A DNA stretch of 64,000 nt from Typhlomys cinereus (Eukaryota > Chordata > Mammalia > Rodentia > Platacanthomyidae). A program made the translations under genes and the position numbers. The stretch spans positions 1,541,019-1,605,018 of the forward strand of contig JALPQD010000408.1 of NCBI GenBank assembly GCA_023101885.1, given 5' to 3'. Below the pieces are notes generated by a model, which saw only the letters and a program-made list of their open reading frames with translations, did not search any database and was not told where the DNA came from. Shown here one piece after another: positions 49,135 through 59,349 of this stretch (position 1 is the first letter of the stretch; the number at the start of each line of letters is the position of its first letter).

Positions 49135-49838
49135 GATCCACATGCATGAGATTAAAGCAACATCTATGGCAGGTTTGATACACTACAGGCAAAGGATGCT
49201 TTGTGCACGATTCTATTCAATATACCAGTAACAAAAATTTTGAGTGGTGGACAGACCGCAAGGGAAAAAGTTTAAAGAGAACACATTCAATGAACAATTA
49301 CACGTCTAATAAAACTCTACAAATAGTTTCCTTTTGTGGAAACAACCTCATAAGATCGGAGGTTTCCAGATAGGTCTATCTTATGGAAGGTTTCCTATCT
49401 CAAAAAGCTAAACATAAAAATAAAAAAATGCCCCAAATGTCTCCCCCTCCCAGCTTCATTCATTCCTTTTTAAAAATTCCTATGTGAGTAGTACATTCTA
49501 GATTAGCTACTTGCTAACCCTGCTAAGTAGCGTTTAGAGAAACCTTGCCATGAAATGCTGGAGAAGCATCTAACAGAAAACTGCCTGCAAGTAAACCTAA
49601 CATCGCTTCTGGAGAACAATGCTCAGGTCCATGAAATGCTGAAAAAAAAAATTAAATTCAACTGGCCCTTCTGCTTTTCTAGCCCTTAAAGACATTCTTC
49701 TTTAGCTAGTGTTCCTCCATGACCTTTAACCCTATGGGGGGGGCAGAGCTTGGACAAAGGGGCTTTGAGTGGCTTGCGGGTAAGTTACACCTGTTGAGGC
49801 CAAAGGGCTGGCTGGCTCCTTCCCCCCAGGTAAGGGTG
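49135..49838. other. Distal upstream region, nothing named
   Basis: AT-rich until about 49700, then G runs and rising CpG towards the island. Confidence 0.5.
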
Positions 49839-50075
49839 CCTGGCGACCACGCCCTCCGCACCGCACCCACCCAGAGGGACTCGGTTAACCGCGGTCAGCT
49901 GCTGCTCTGGCCGGCGGCCCCGCCCCAGCCCGTCGAAGGGCGAGAGGCCGCGTGGCAGCGACCGCAATGCACAAAAGGTCCCCCATCCCCGCAGTCTCGG
50001 AAGGCCATCGGCCGCTCGCGGAGTCTGCAACTGCAGGAACCCGGGCATCCCCCGAAGGGGCGAGGGCAAGCCAGG

Positions 50076-50136
50076 TGCGGCGCGGAGGAAGAGGAAGAGG
50101 AAGAGGAAGAGGAGGAGGAGGAGGAGGAGGAGGAGG
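50076..50136. repeat. GGA/GAG purine tract in CpG island
   Basis: An imperfect (GGAAGA)n then (GGA)n run, all purine on the plus strand for more than 50 bases. It has mirror symmetry and could adopt triplex DNA. Confidence 0.85.
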
Positions 50137-50622
50137 GCTCCGCCACGCGCCCAGGAAGAAAGCCTGACTCATGTCGTGGCAGCAGCGGCGGGCTCCTGGG
50201 AACAGCAACTCGTGATGCTGTTGCCGAGGAGAAAAGCCTCATTATCTATTCCGCAGGCGGGGGGACACCACCCCGGGGCGCGCACGCCCGGCGCCCCGCA
50301 GCCTTGGCGGGGCTCCTCCCGCCTCGCCCTCGCCGGCGCGCGGAGCCGCGTGCGAGGAAGGAGCGGACACACCTAAGCAGCGCGCGCGCGCGGCGTGGCC
50401 CCGCGTGCGCCCCGCCCCCGCCGGCCAGAGCCACCACGCGACCCGGATTCGCTGGCCCGCCCGGCGCCCCACCCCCCCGGCGCCCCACCCCCACCGCCTC
50501 CGGCGTCGGCGGCTGCCGCTCGCCTTCGGCAGTTTCCGTGGACTCGGCCGGCGCTCGGCCGGCTCCGAAGACCCACCGCCTCCTTCCCCGGCCCGACCCG
50601 GCTTTATGTCTGCGGCGCCGGG

Positions 50623-50644
50623 GCGCATGCGCAGACGCCATCTT
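50623..50644 (+). promoter_or_regulatory. NRF1 site next to YY1 site
   Basis: A palindromic GCGCATGCGC (50623-50632) matches the NRF1 consensus. Starting 3 bases after it, CGCCATCTT (50636-50644) is the reverse complement of AAGATGGCG, the YY1 core. This pairing is typical of TATA-less CpG-island core promoters, so a start site may lie nearby, giving a 5' UTR of roughly 1.3-1.4 kb if unspliced. Occupancy is inferred. Confidence 0.6.
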
Positions 50645-50677
50645 CCCCGGTCTCCGCTGCCCCCTCCCCCCGCAGCC

Positions 50678-50704
50678 GCCGCCTCCTCCTCCTCCTCCTC
50701 CTCC
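50678..50704. repeat. (CCT)n triplet run
   Basis: About seven uninterrupted CCT units after CGCCGC in the CpG island. Confidence 0.8.
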
Positions 50705-51180
50705 GGCTGCTGCTCGGGCCGGCGCTCGCCCCTCCTCCTCTGGCGCTGGGGCGCTGGTCCCCCTCTGCCGATGCCGCGAGAGCCCGAGGGATACGGCGGA
50801 GCCCGAGAGGAGCACTAGTCACCACCGCCACAGCCCCCTCCCCGCCCGCTCCCCCGCCCCGGGAGCCGACACCGACCAACCCCACCTCTCGCTCCTTTGA
50901 GCGGCGTCGGCTGCAGTCGCCGCACCAGCCCGTCCGGCCGCCGCCGCCCGCGGCCCCCTCCCAGCCGGCCTCGCGAGCGGCGGGGTGAGGACGAGCCGAG
51001 CCGCCGCCGAAGAGGACGCGGACACTCGCACCGACCGCGCCCGCGCCCGTCCCGCCGCCCTCCGGGGAGCAGCTCGGCCGCCCCTTCCTCCCCGAGGACG
51101 CGTGCCGAGCCGAGCGCCTGCCCCGAGGGAGGAAAATGCTCGGGCTCCATGGCTGCCAGTGATGGAGCGGTCCCTGGGCT

Positions 51181-51312
51181 CCCGCCGCCACCGCCGCCGC
51201 CGCCGCGCCCCGGCCGTGCACCGCGAGGACCCGGCGTCCCTGCGCGCCCGCCCGCGCCTCGCTGCTGGGCTCAGCGTACCGGGCGCTCCGCCGCCGCCGC
51301 CGCCGCCGCGCC
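51181..51312. repeat. CCG/GCC triplet runs
   Basis: Two short CCG-rich runs (about 51181-51210 and 51287-51312) in the promoter or 5' UTR region. Lengths are modest and interrupted. Confidence 0.7.
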
Positions 51313-51695
51313 GCCCGGGCTCCAGCCGCGGCCAGCGCGTCCTCCCGGAGCAGCCGCCGCGAGCCCAGGGGGTTTGAGAGGGTCCGCGGGGCGCGGGGGA
51401 GGGCCGAGCCGGGCCGGCGACGCCGGCAGGGGAGGTTGGCGCGGCGCTCACTGAGCTCGGGGCTCGCCGGCGGCCGCCGCGCCGGGGGAGGCGAGGGCCG
51501 GGCCGCCCGCCCGCTCGCTCGCTCGGCGCTGCCGCGGTGCAGGGCGAGCGGTCGGGCTTTGCAGCGGCCGTCGCCGCGCCGGGAAGAGGGGCCGAGGTGG
51601 CCCCGGAGTTGGCCAAAGAAGGTGGGCATTTCTCGCTCGTCCTCTCCCCCGCTCCCCGCCCCCTCCAGGGCTCCCCTCCCTCCTGCCCCGCACCC

Positions 51696-51716
51696 CACGT
51701 GAAGCGGAATATAAAG
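51696..51716 (+). promoter_or_regulatory. TSC22D1: E-box plus TATA-like element
   Basis: CACGTG (51696-51701) is a palindromic E-box of the MYC/USF type. TATAAAG (51710-51716) follows 8 bases later and lies about 300 bp before the start codon. If used, transcription would begin near 51740-51745, at the edge of the small upstream ORF. TATA boxes are uncommon inside CpG islands, so it could be fortuitous. Confidence 0.45.
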
Positions 51717-51744
51717 GGGGGTGTGTGACTGGAGGGGAAAGTGA

Positions 51745-51759
51745 ATGGCGGAGGACTGA
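51745..51759 (+). promoter_or_regulatory. Candidate 4-codon upstream ORF (M-A-E-D)
   Basis: ATG GCG GAG GAC TGA lies 255 nt before the TSC22D1 start. It has G at +4 but T at -3, so its context is moderate. I found no other ATG between it and 52015. It would be in the mRNA only if transcription starts upstream of 51745. Confidence 0.35.
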
Positions 51760-51859
51760 AGGGGGCTTCCCCTTCGGCTCCCCGGCCGCCCGATTCATCC
51801 CCGCTCATCCTCCCTTTCCGAAGCCAGCCCTCGGAGGCAGGAGCGGCCGGCGCCTTCGG

Positions 51860-51895
51860 CGGAGGAGGAGGAGGAGGAGGAGGGAGAGGAGGAGG
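51860..51895. repeat. (GGA)n run in the probable 5' UTR
   Basis: A short GGA triplet run between the TATA-like box and the start codon. Confidence 0.75.
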
Positions 51896-52014
51896 AATCG
51901 CGTCGGGCGGAGCGAGAGCGTCGGGTCCCGTTTTCCTCCCCGGCTTCGCCATACAAAGATTACGGTGCAGAAGGAAATTGCGCTCGCCGCCTCCGCCCCC
52001 CGGTACCCAACACA

Positions 52015-54890
52015 ATGCACCAGCCGCCCGAGTCCACGGCCGCCGCGGCGGGCGCCGCCGCAGACATTAGTGCGAGGAAGATGGCGCACCCGGCCGTGTT
52101 CCCCCGGAGGGGCAGCGGTGGTGGGAGCGCCTCGGCGCTCGGCGCAGCAGGTACCCTCGCGTCGGCTGCTCCGTCTTCTGAGGATTTTCCGCCTCCGTCG
52201 CTGCTCCAGCCGCCGCCTGCAGCATCTTCCACGTCGGGACCGCAGCCTCCGCCTCCACAAAGCCTGAACCTCCTCTCGCAGGCTCAGCTGCAGGCGCAGC
52301 CTCTCGCGCCGGGCGGCACTCAGATGAAGAAGAAAAGTGGCTTCCAGATAACTAGCGTTACTCCCGCCCAGATCTCTGCCAGTATCAGCTCCAACAACAG
52401 CATAGCAGAGGACACCGAGAGCTACGACGATCTGGACGAGTCGCACACGGAAGATCTCTCTTCCTCCGAGATCCTCGACGTGTCTCTCTCCAGGGCTACT
52501 GACTTGGGTGAGCCTGAGCGCAGCTCCTCTGAAGAGACTCTGAATAACTTCCAGGAAGCTGAGACACCTGGGGCAGTCTCTCCCAACCAGCCCCACCTTC
52601 CTCAGCCTCATTTGCCTCACCTTCCGCCGCAGAACGTTGTGATCAATGGGAATGCTCATCCACACCACCTCCATCACCACCATCACATTCACCACGGGCA
52701 CTACCTTCACCACGGACACCACCACCCATCCCATGCTGCTGTGGCCAGCGCATCCATTCCTGGAGGGCCACCCTCAAGCCCAGTGTCCAGAAAACTGTCC
52801 ACAACTGGAAGTTCTGACGGTGGCATGCCAGTGACACCTACTTCTGCTGTATCATCCAGTGGCTCGCCTGCATCTGTAATGACGAACATCCGTACCCCGA
52901 GTACTGCAGGCAGTATAGGTATAAATTCCGTTACTGGCGCTACTACCGCGAATAACGTGAATGTGGCTGCTGTGGGCAGTTTCAGCCCTACTGTGAGCAG
53001 CAGCATGCTTGGTAATGCTAATGTAAGTACAGGCAGTGTTCCTAGTGCTGCTAGTGTAAGTGTTTCTGGAGTTCCCAGCGGTGTTAATGTGAATCTCTTG
53101 AGTGGCATGGGCAATGGTACTGGTTCTTCCTCTGCTGCTGCTAGCAATGTTCCTAATGCAGCTGTGACTGTGGGGTTGGTTTCCAGTCAGCAGCAGCAGC
53201 AACCGACAGTTAACACGTCAAGGTTCAGAGTTGTGAAGTTAGATTCTACTTCTGAACCCTTTAAGAAAGGTAGATGGACTTGCACCGAGTTCTATGAGAA
53301 AGAGAATACCGTGCCAGCGACAGAAGGTGTGGCGATAAATAAAGCGGTGGAGACTGTAAAGCAAAACCCCGCAGAGGTGTCTTCCGAGAGGGAGAGCACT
53401 AGTGGGAGCTCAGTGAGCAGTAGTGTCAGCACACTGAGTCACTACACAGAGAGTGTGGGCAGTGGAGAGATGGCAGCCCCTACTGTGGTGGTGCAGCAGC
53501 AGCAGCAGCCAGCTCTTCAAGGTGTGGCCCTCCAACAGATAGATTTCAGTAGCCCTGGTCCACAGAGTATTTCAGCGGTTAGTATACCACAGAGTATTTC
53601 TCAGTCACAGATGTCACAAGTACAATTACAGTCTCAAGAATTGAGCTATCAGCAAAAGCAAGGTCTTCAACCAGTACCTCTCCCAGCCACGATGAATGCA
53701 GCAACTGGTATCCAGCCATCACCTGTAAATGTGGTTGGAATAACGTCAGCTGTAGGTCAGCAGCCTCCCATTTCCAGTTTGGCTCAACCCCAACTGCCAT
53801 ATTCTCAGACAGCTCCTTCAGTGCAAACTCCCCTTCCAGGGGCACCAGCCCAACAGTTACAATACGGACAACAGCAACCCATGGTTTCTACACAGATGGC
53901 CCCAGGCCATGGTCAATCAGTGACTCAAAATCCTCCCTCGGAGTATGTGCAACAGCAGCCAGTTCTTCAGACAGCAATGTCCTCTGGACAGTCCAGCTCT
54001 GCAGGAGTGGGAACAGGAACCACTGTGATTCCTGTGGCTCAGCCACCAGGGATCCAGCTGCCCGTGCAGCCCACAGCAGTCCAAGCACAACCTGCAGGGG
54101 CACCTGGGCAGCCCATTGGCCAGGCTCAAACAGTGGTGCCTGCCATACCTCCTGGTGGTCAGATGGCAAATGTTGGTCACCAAGCAAACATGCCTACTGC
54201 AGTGCAGCAGCCCTCTCCTCAAGTTACACCTTCAGTTCTTCAGCAAGGTGCTCCTCCATCTTCACAAGTAGTTCCATCTGCTCAATCTGGGATTCTTCAT
54301 CAGGGAGTTCAAACTAGTGCTTCAAGCCTTCCTCAGCAATTGGTTATTGCACCCCAGAGTACCTTGGTAACTGCGCCTCCCCAGCCACAGGGAGTAGAAC
54401 CGGTAGCTCAAGGAGTTGTTTCACAGCCGCTGCCCGCAGTTAGTCCTTTGCCCTCTGCTAGTAGTATTTCTGTTACAAATCAGGTTAGTTCAACTGGTCC
54501 TTCTGGACTGCTTCCTGCCCCAACAAATTTAGTTCCACCACAGAATATAGCACAACCCCCTGCCACCCAGAATGGTAATTTGGTTCAAAATGTTAGTCAG
54601 TCACCCTTGATAGCAACTAACATAAATTTGCCTTTGGCACAACAGATACCACTAAGTTCTACCCAGTTCTCTGCACAATCCTTAGCTCAGGCAATTGGAA
54701 GCCAAATCGAAGATGCCAGGCGCCCAGCGGAGCCCTCCTTGGTCGGCTCACCTCAGACTGTCAGTGGCGATAGTGGGGGAGTGTCAGCAGTTTCAGATGG
54801 GAGCAGCAGCAGCCTAGCAGCCTCTGCTTCTCTTTTCCCGTTGAAGGTGCTACCGCTGACGACGCCCCTGGTGGATGGCGAGGATGAGAG
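52015..54890 (+). CDS. TSC22D1: TSC22 domain family protein 1, long isoform, first coding exon (5' partial gene)
   Basis: This exon encodes the isoform-specific N-terminal 958 residues of the long TSC22D1 protein, a regulator related to Drosophila bunched-A. Recognition rests on the start [10 protein letters not shown], motif 1 ([17 protein letters not shown], about residues 105-121), an acidic Ser-rich stretch (about 131-175), a His-rich tract (about 214-240), motif 2 (SRFRVVKLD...TEFYEKE, about 402-430), a long Gln/Pro/Ser-rich disordered region, and the exon end [20 protein letters not shown]. In flies motif 2 of bunched-A binds Madm (NRBP1 in mammals); conserved partner binding here is inference. 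The dimerising TSC box and leucine zipper are encoded by downstream exons beyond the window. The frame meets a stop just past the donor (gag agg taa), so the coding exon ends after 'gag ag' at 54890. The ATG has A at -3. A second in-frame ATG (codon 23, 52081) has A at -3 and G at +4. The human protein is 1073 residues, so this exon accounts for most of it. No frameshift is seen. Confidence 0.97.
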
Positions 54891-54896
54891 GTAAGA
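54889..54896 (+). other. TSC22D1: Splice donor of TSC22D1 coding exon 1
   Basis: The sequence ag|gtaaga matches the U2-type donor consensus except at the last position. Splicing here leaves a phase-2 junction (two bases of a codon), consistent with the next exon completing a Ser codon in the conserved SSSGASVVAI segment known from other mammals. Confidence 0.92.
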
Positions 54897-57770
54897 CCAT
54901 GCCGTATTTCTGCAGACATTGAGCAGATTCAAAGTTAATCTCTTTGGTAGCAATGCTTGTGTGCAGGATTAATCTAAAGCACTACATGTTTTTATTTTCT
55001 GTATGGGAAAAATGCTTATTCATGGTAAGTTTTCTATAGCAAGAGTATTAACAGGATGAGAATTGCAGAATGATTTCAGAGTGGACAGAAAGTCATAAAA
55101 GTCATGTAAGTAATTTTCAGAATCTTTACCAAGCTTATTTTTACATTAAGAATTGGTTTGGAAATAACCAGGTGGTTTTTATGATTTACAAAACTTTTTT
55201 TTGTGTGTCAAGATTAGTTCTGAAAAGAAGCTTAAATTTTGCTCACAAAACAATTTTGAGTTACTAGAATTCTTACGTTCGTCTTTCGTGGAGGGTTTGT
55301 GGTTCCCATGCTGGATGCCCTTACTGGATAGGCCTTTTTCTGTTCTACTGTTTTTGATCTTAGGCTGTGAAAGATACTGTTACCTGCTTTTCCTACCCCA
55401 GCACTGTAGGAAAGCTGACCTAATCTGGGTTATATAGGTTGCCTTCATGCTGTAAATAAACAGCTTTTGTAACCTTAATATCTGAACAAGAAAAGAATGG
55501 GAATCAGAGAGGAATGCATACATTGACAGAATTAATCATTGGCAGCACCATGCTGTGCATTTTTTTTCTTGTGCATAGTACATGAAGGTGGTAGCCATTT
55601 TAAAAAGTAAAGTAAATCTGGGCGGGCTCACTTTACTATATAGGCAGAAAAGTAAGATTTTCTGTTAATTTATCCGACCTGTTCTTCTCCTCTTAACTAT
55701 GCATTGCTTAAACCATCGATTTAAAAAATTGTATTAGAAATAACATGCTAATCTCAGTTACTGAATCATACTGCCTTTGAAGTTGACTGGCTTAAAAGTT
55801 GTGATATCTTTTGTGATTTCTACATTGCTTTAAGACCTAGTTTTACTTTTTTTTTTTTTTTAAAGGAAACTATTCACAAATTTGCCAGTCTTGACTAAAC
55901 ATGAGCAGAGTATCATTTTTCACTGTGGAATTTTGAGGAAGCCATGCAAGATATTCAATTAGTATCAGATGAAGATTTTTGAGATTATACTTCCATGAAA
56001 CCAATTGAAAGCATTTATATTTTATATGTGTATTTGTGGATTTTACTTTGGAAAAATGAAACGTGTTGCAAAAGAATTTTAATTTTAGAGAAGGAAAGCA
56101 AAGGCAAAATGTTTCAGTGACTTTTCATGTTTAAAAGATAAAAGGCAAAGACATGGTAATTGAAACATTAAAAATCTTATCTAAAGATTAAAAAAATTTA
56201 ATAGTCATATACTTAGTCTTGTTACTAATTAGTTGTATTCCATATCCTTGTACAAAACTTTAAAGGATAGAGTTCTAGTAATTGTTGTAGTGGCCAAAGT
56301 GTAATTCTTATTTAGCCTTTAATTTTATCATTCTGATCCTCACCTGTACTTTTAAAGAATCATTCACTCCAATTTTTATTTCCTAAACCTAAAGGGTGTG
56401 ATGTGAATAAAGTTCCTTTTAAAATAGTTGCATAGTGTGGATGGTGAATTTAGAGAAATGAAAGGTGAGCACCATACAGAAATGAAAACCACACTGAATA
56501 CCAGGCTACTGCTTTAATTACTGCTTGTGAGCTCCTGGTGTATGTCTTTTGTTTTCCTTCTGTTGGTAGGGAGCATGGTGGGACTTCCCCAAACTTGCTG
56601 TTCCACCCAGTTCAAGTCAGAGGATGCTGCTTACAACCTAGTTTTTGCAAGTTTTGTAATTTTGACTGCAGAGTCAATTTCCAATAATTGGTAATAGAGA
56701 CAAAAATTGTTCAGGGGCAAATTGTAGAAGAGTTTGGAGTTCTAGGAAGGGACAAGAAAGTATGATGAAATATTTGTATACAGTAACCTCAAACAGAACT
56801 TACCAGTACTTGACATCATTTGGCATTTATTGATACTAAAGTTGAATCATCAAAACTGGAAATTTTCATTTCACAGGTGTCCTTCAAATTCTGTAAAAAT
56901 CAAAAGTCACCGTATAGATCAGAAAGGTCCTTTTAAATATTTTACTGCAGATTATTTGTTCCATCTCACTGTAGTTTGGAAAAAAGAATGTTCCAAGTGG
57001 ATTTGCTTTTGGAAGAGGATTTGAGAATATATAATCAGGAAAAAATGATAGCATCTTAAGAAACATTACTTTTACCTTTCTTCCTATGTTAGTCTCTGTA
57101 TCACCTTTGACTTCCTTTGGGAGAAAGGGTTATTAGACATGTGGAAAGTTCTTGCAGTCAGCCACTGGTCTACTATAAGATTAGAGAACATAAAGATGAT
57201 GAATCAAGGCATTAAATCATGTGACTAGTTTTTAAAATAATCATTAGAAAGGTCTTGATGTCTTAACCTTCAATGTGACTTTACCTTTATAGAAATGGGA
57301 ACATAGTTATTTCACTATCACATTTTGTGATCTTTAGTACAGACTCATAAGAAATTCTGTTCATCTTCCAATTGTCTTAAAAGACAATGCTCAGATGTTC
57401 CCTCTCAAAGATTCTCTTTCCTAAGGGATGTTTCCTTAGCACTTTTTCTCTGTTTAGGCCTACATATATTTGATTATAATTATGTTTACCAATCTTTCCC
57501 ACAAGGGCAGGGACTAAATATTTGGTGAACCAGTTAATGAACAGTCCTGTCTCTGCTTTTCCTATCATGGCAAAATTTATATTGTCTGTCACTTTAAGCA
57601 CAACTGTTAGGAACACAGATTCTATAATATGTATAGTGAATTGAAAAGAAATGAATAAAGCTACGTATTAGTCTGCTTGTTCTTAAGGTGAGTAGATACC
57701 TATCTTCTGAGTACAGTACCTATTTTATAGTAGGTTCTCAAATATAAAGGAATTAATTTTTTTTCATTTT
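54897..57770. other. Repeat-poor intron segment
   Basis: I recognise no SINE, LINE or LTR here, only short T runs (for example 55846-55862), in contrast with the rest of the window. ORFs are short and unconvincing. It may hold regulatory or intron-retained 3' UTR sequence. Confidence 0.6.
55455..55460 (+). terminator. TSC22D1: Candidate intronic polyadenylation signal
   Basis: AATAAA lies 565 nt after the exon 1 donor. With donor read-through, the frame stops at 54892-54894, so use of this site would give an mRNA for the N-terminal part only. Similar hexamers lie at 56406-56411 and 57654-57659. None is proven. Confidence 0.25.
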
Positions 57771-57774
57771 GTGT

Positions 57775-58095
57775 GATGTGTTGTATATGTGTGTGTATGT
57801 TCTTGTGTGCACGTATGTATGTCCGTCCATGCATGTGCTTATGGAGGCCAGAGTCGATATTGGGTGTCTTCCTTCCTTACTGTCTACCTTATTTTTGAGA
57901 CAGTTTCTCACTGAACCTGGCATTTACTGAACCTGCTAGGCTGACTGGTCAGTAAGCGTCAAAGACCCACTCATTGTTCTACCTCCCCAGTGCTGAGATT
58001 ACAAGGCTTTTTACATGACTTTCGGGGGTCCTAATTCAGGTCTTTGTGGTTGTGTGATAAGTACTAATTTACTGATTGAGTCCTCTCCCAGTCTG
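57775..58095 (-). mobile_element. B4-type (ID-B1) SINE
   Basis: TG-rich tail, 'tatggaggccagagtcgata', 'tgagacagtttctcactgaa', 'cagtgctgagattacaagg', ID half 'ggtcctaattcaggtctttg'. Confidence 0.8.
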
Positions 58096-58364
58096 GAATG
58101 ATTGTTTTCTTATAAAATAGGAGTAAAACTTGATAGGTGATACAGTTAAATAAAACACTAACTATAAATGCCAAATTCCTTTTTAGATTTTTCTTTTTAT
58201 TTAATATGTACATGCACAACATGAAGATTCAGGTAGTTTATACTTTCTGCCTCCTTTCCAGGTTTTATTTCCCAGAAGCATTTTGTCCTTTTTTAAAAAA
58301 ATGATAATTGTGATATTATCTCCTAGTCTTTAAATGCTCGTCTTGCTACTGGGATGTATAAGGC

Positions 58365-58512
58365 AGTGTGGTGGTTAGGAATGTGGACTCCAGGCTGCTT
58401 AAGACTCTTCTCTGTCATTTCATAGTTTTTATAACTTTGGGCCACTTCTGTGTGCCTCAGTCTCCTCATTACAAACAGTGAAAGCAGTGTTTCTCATAGG
58501 ATCATTCTAGAC
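58365..58512 (+). mobile_element. MIR SINE
   Basis: 'gcagtgtggtggttaggaat', 'gtggactccaggctgctta', 'gtgtgcctcagtctcctcat'. Confidence 0.7.
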
Positions 58513-58514
58513 TA

Positions 58515-58890
58515 AAAGAATTTACTTGGTGTTTTAAAAATAGCTTTAGTTTTTCTTTACACTTGTTTGATTCTTTGGATAGATAGAGGATACCAGATGA
58601 GAAAGTTGTGTTCTCCAAAACTTTTTAACTTTGCTTTTTCTTTAGCATCTATACTGCTTTGGAGAAATTTAGAGCCATTTTGATTTTTTTATATAATGTA
58701 TGTGACTTGTACATATTGTTTTTCTTCTCATTGTCCTTCCTTTCCCTCTTCTCATTTTAGAAATGTATGAACTCTTAAGATTTTACTTCCAGTGTTTTGA
58801 AATGTTATACTAATTTATTTATTATTATTATTTACAGATTTGCCTTTATTCATGGTCCTTAGTTTTCAGTGTCAATTCATCCTGAGAGCT
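58515..58890. other. Intron sequence, nothing recognised
   Basis: AT-rich; a short (ATT)n run near 58815-58830. Confidence 0.5.
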
Positions 58891-58892
58891 CT

Positions 58893-58966
58893 CCAGTGCT
58901 AAGATTGAACTAAAGACCTTGCATGGTTAAGCAAATGCTGTACTACTGAGCTACATCCCTAACCTT
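58893..58966 (-). mobile_element. ID-like SINE
   Basis: 'gattgaactaaagaccttgc', 'gctgtactactgagctacat', 'ccctaacc'. Confidence 0.7.
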
Positions 58967-59221
58967 GCAAATATCTTCTAATTGGGTTAGATTATTTCTT
59001 TTCATTTTCTCTTTCTTAAACCTTTTTCACAATGGACCTTCTAATTTCTATATTTTCCTGGCAGATTTCTAATTCTCTTTGACCTATTTCTTCTGAATTT
59101 CAGTTTTTCTTCTATTTCACTTAAAGAGCTTTTTCCATTGTTTTTTCACTCCATTCTAATTGTGTATTGTTCTAGTTCAATAATAATAGTATTGTATCTT
59201 AGTTCTAGGAATGCAAAGATG

Positions 59222-59345
59222 CTAACTTTTCGAGACTGGTTTTCCTTGTTTAGTCTGTCCTTGACCTTGCTACTCTCCTGTCTCAACCTCCCTAATTCTG
59301 AGATTAACAATCCCATGTGATAGGAGCGAACGTGTTTGGCTTTTT
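59222..59345 (-). mobile_element. B1-like SINE, diverged
   Basis: 'cgagactggttttccttgtt', 'gtctgtccttgaccttgct', 'tctcaacctccctaattctg'. Confidence 0.55.
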
Positions 59346-59349
59346 TCAA

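Larger units (their letters stand above)
49840..52350 (+). promoter_or_regulatory. TSC22D1: CpG island / promoter region of TSC22D1
   Basis: Base composition changes abruptly from AT-rich to very GC-rich with dense CpG, and stays so through the first part of the coding exon. It contains GC boxes (for example around 50409-50421), an NRF1-YY1 motif pair, CCG/CCT/GGA triplet runs and a TATA-like box near 51710. Such islands usually have dispersed start sites, so the 5' end of the mRNA cannot be fixed from sequence. A divergent non-coding transcript on the minus strand is plausible (human has TSC22D1-AS1) but is not shown by the sequence. Confidence 0.9.

Noticed and set aside
49719..50900. 393-codon plus-strand ORF over the CpG island
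   Set aside because: Its length follows from GC-rich composition (few stops). The product is Pro/Arg/Glu low complexity without a domain, and several other frames on both strands are equally open.
50604..52734. Long minus-strand ORFs (364, 398 and 309 codons) opposite the promoter and exon 1
   Set aside because: Arg/Gly/Ala-rich composition artefacts overlapping each other and the true exon; no recognisable family.
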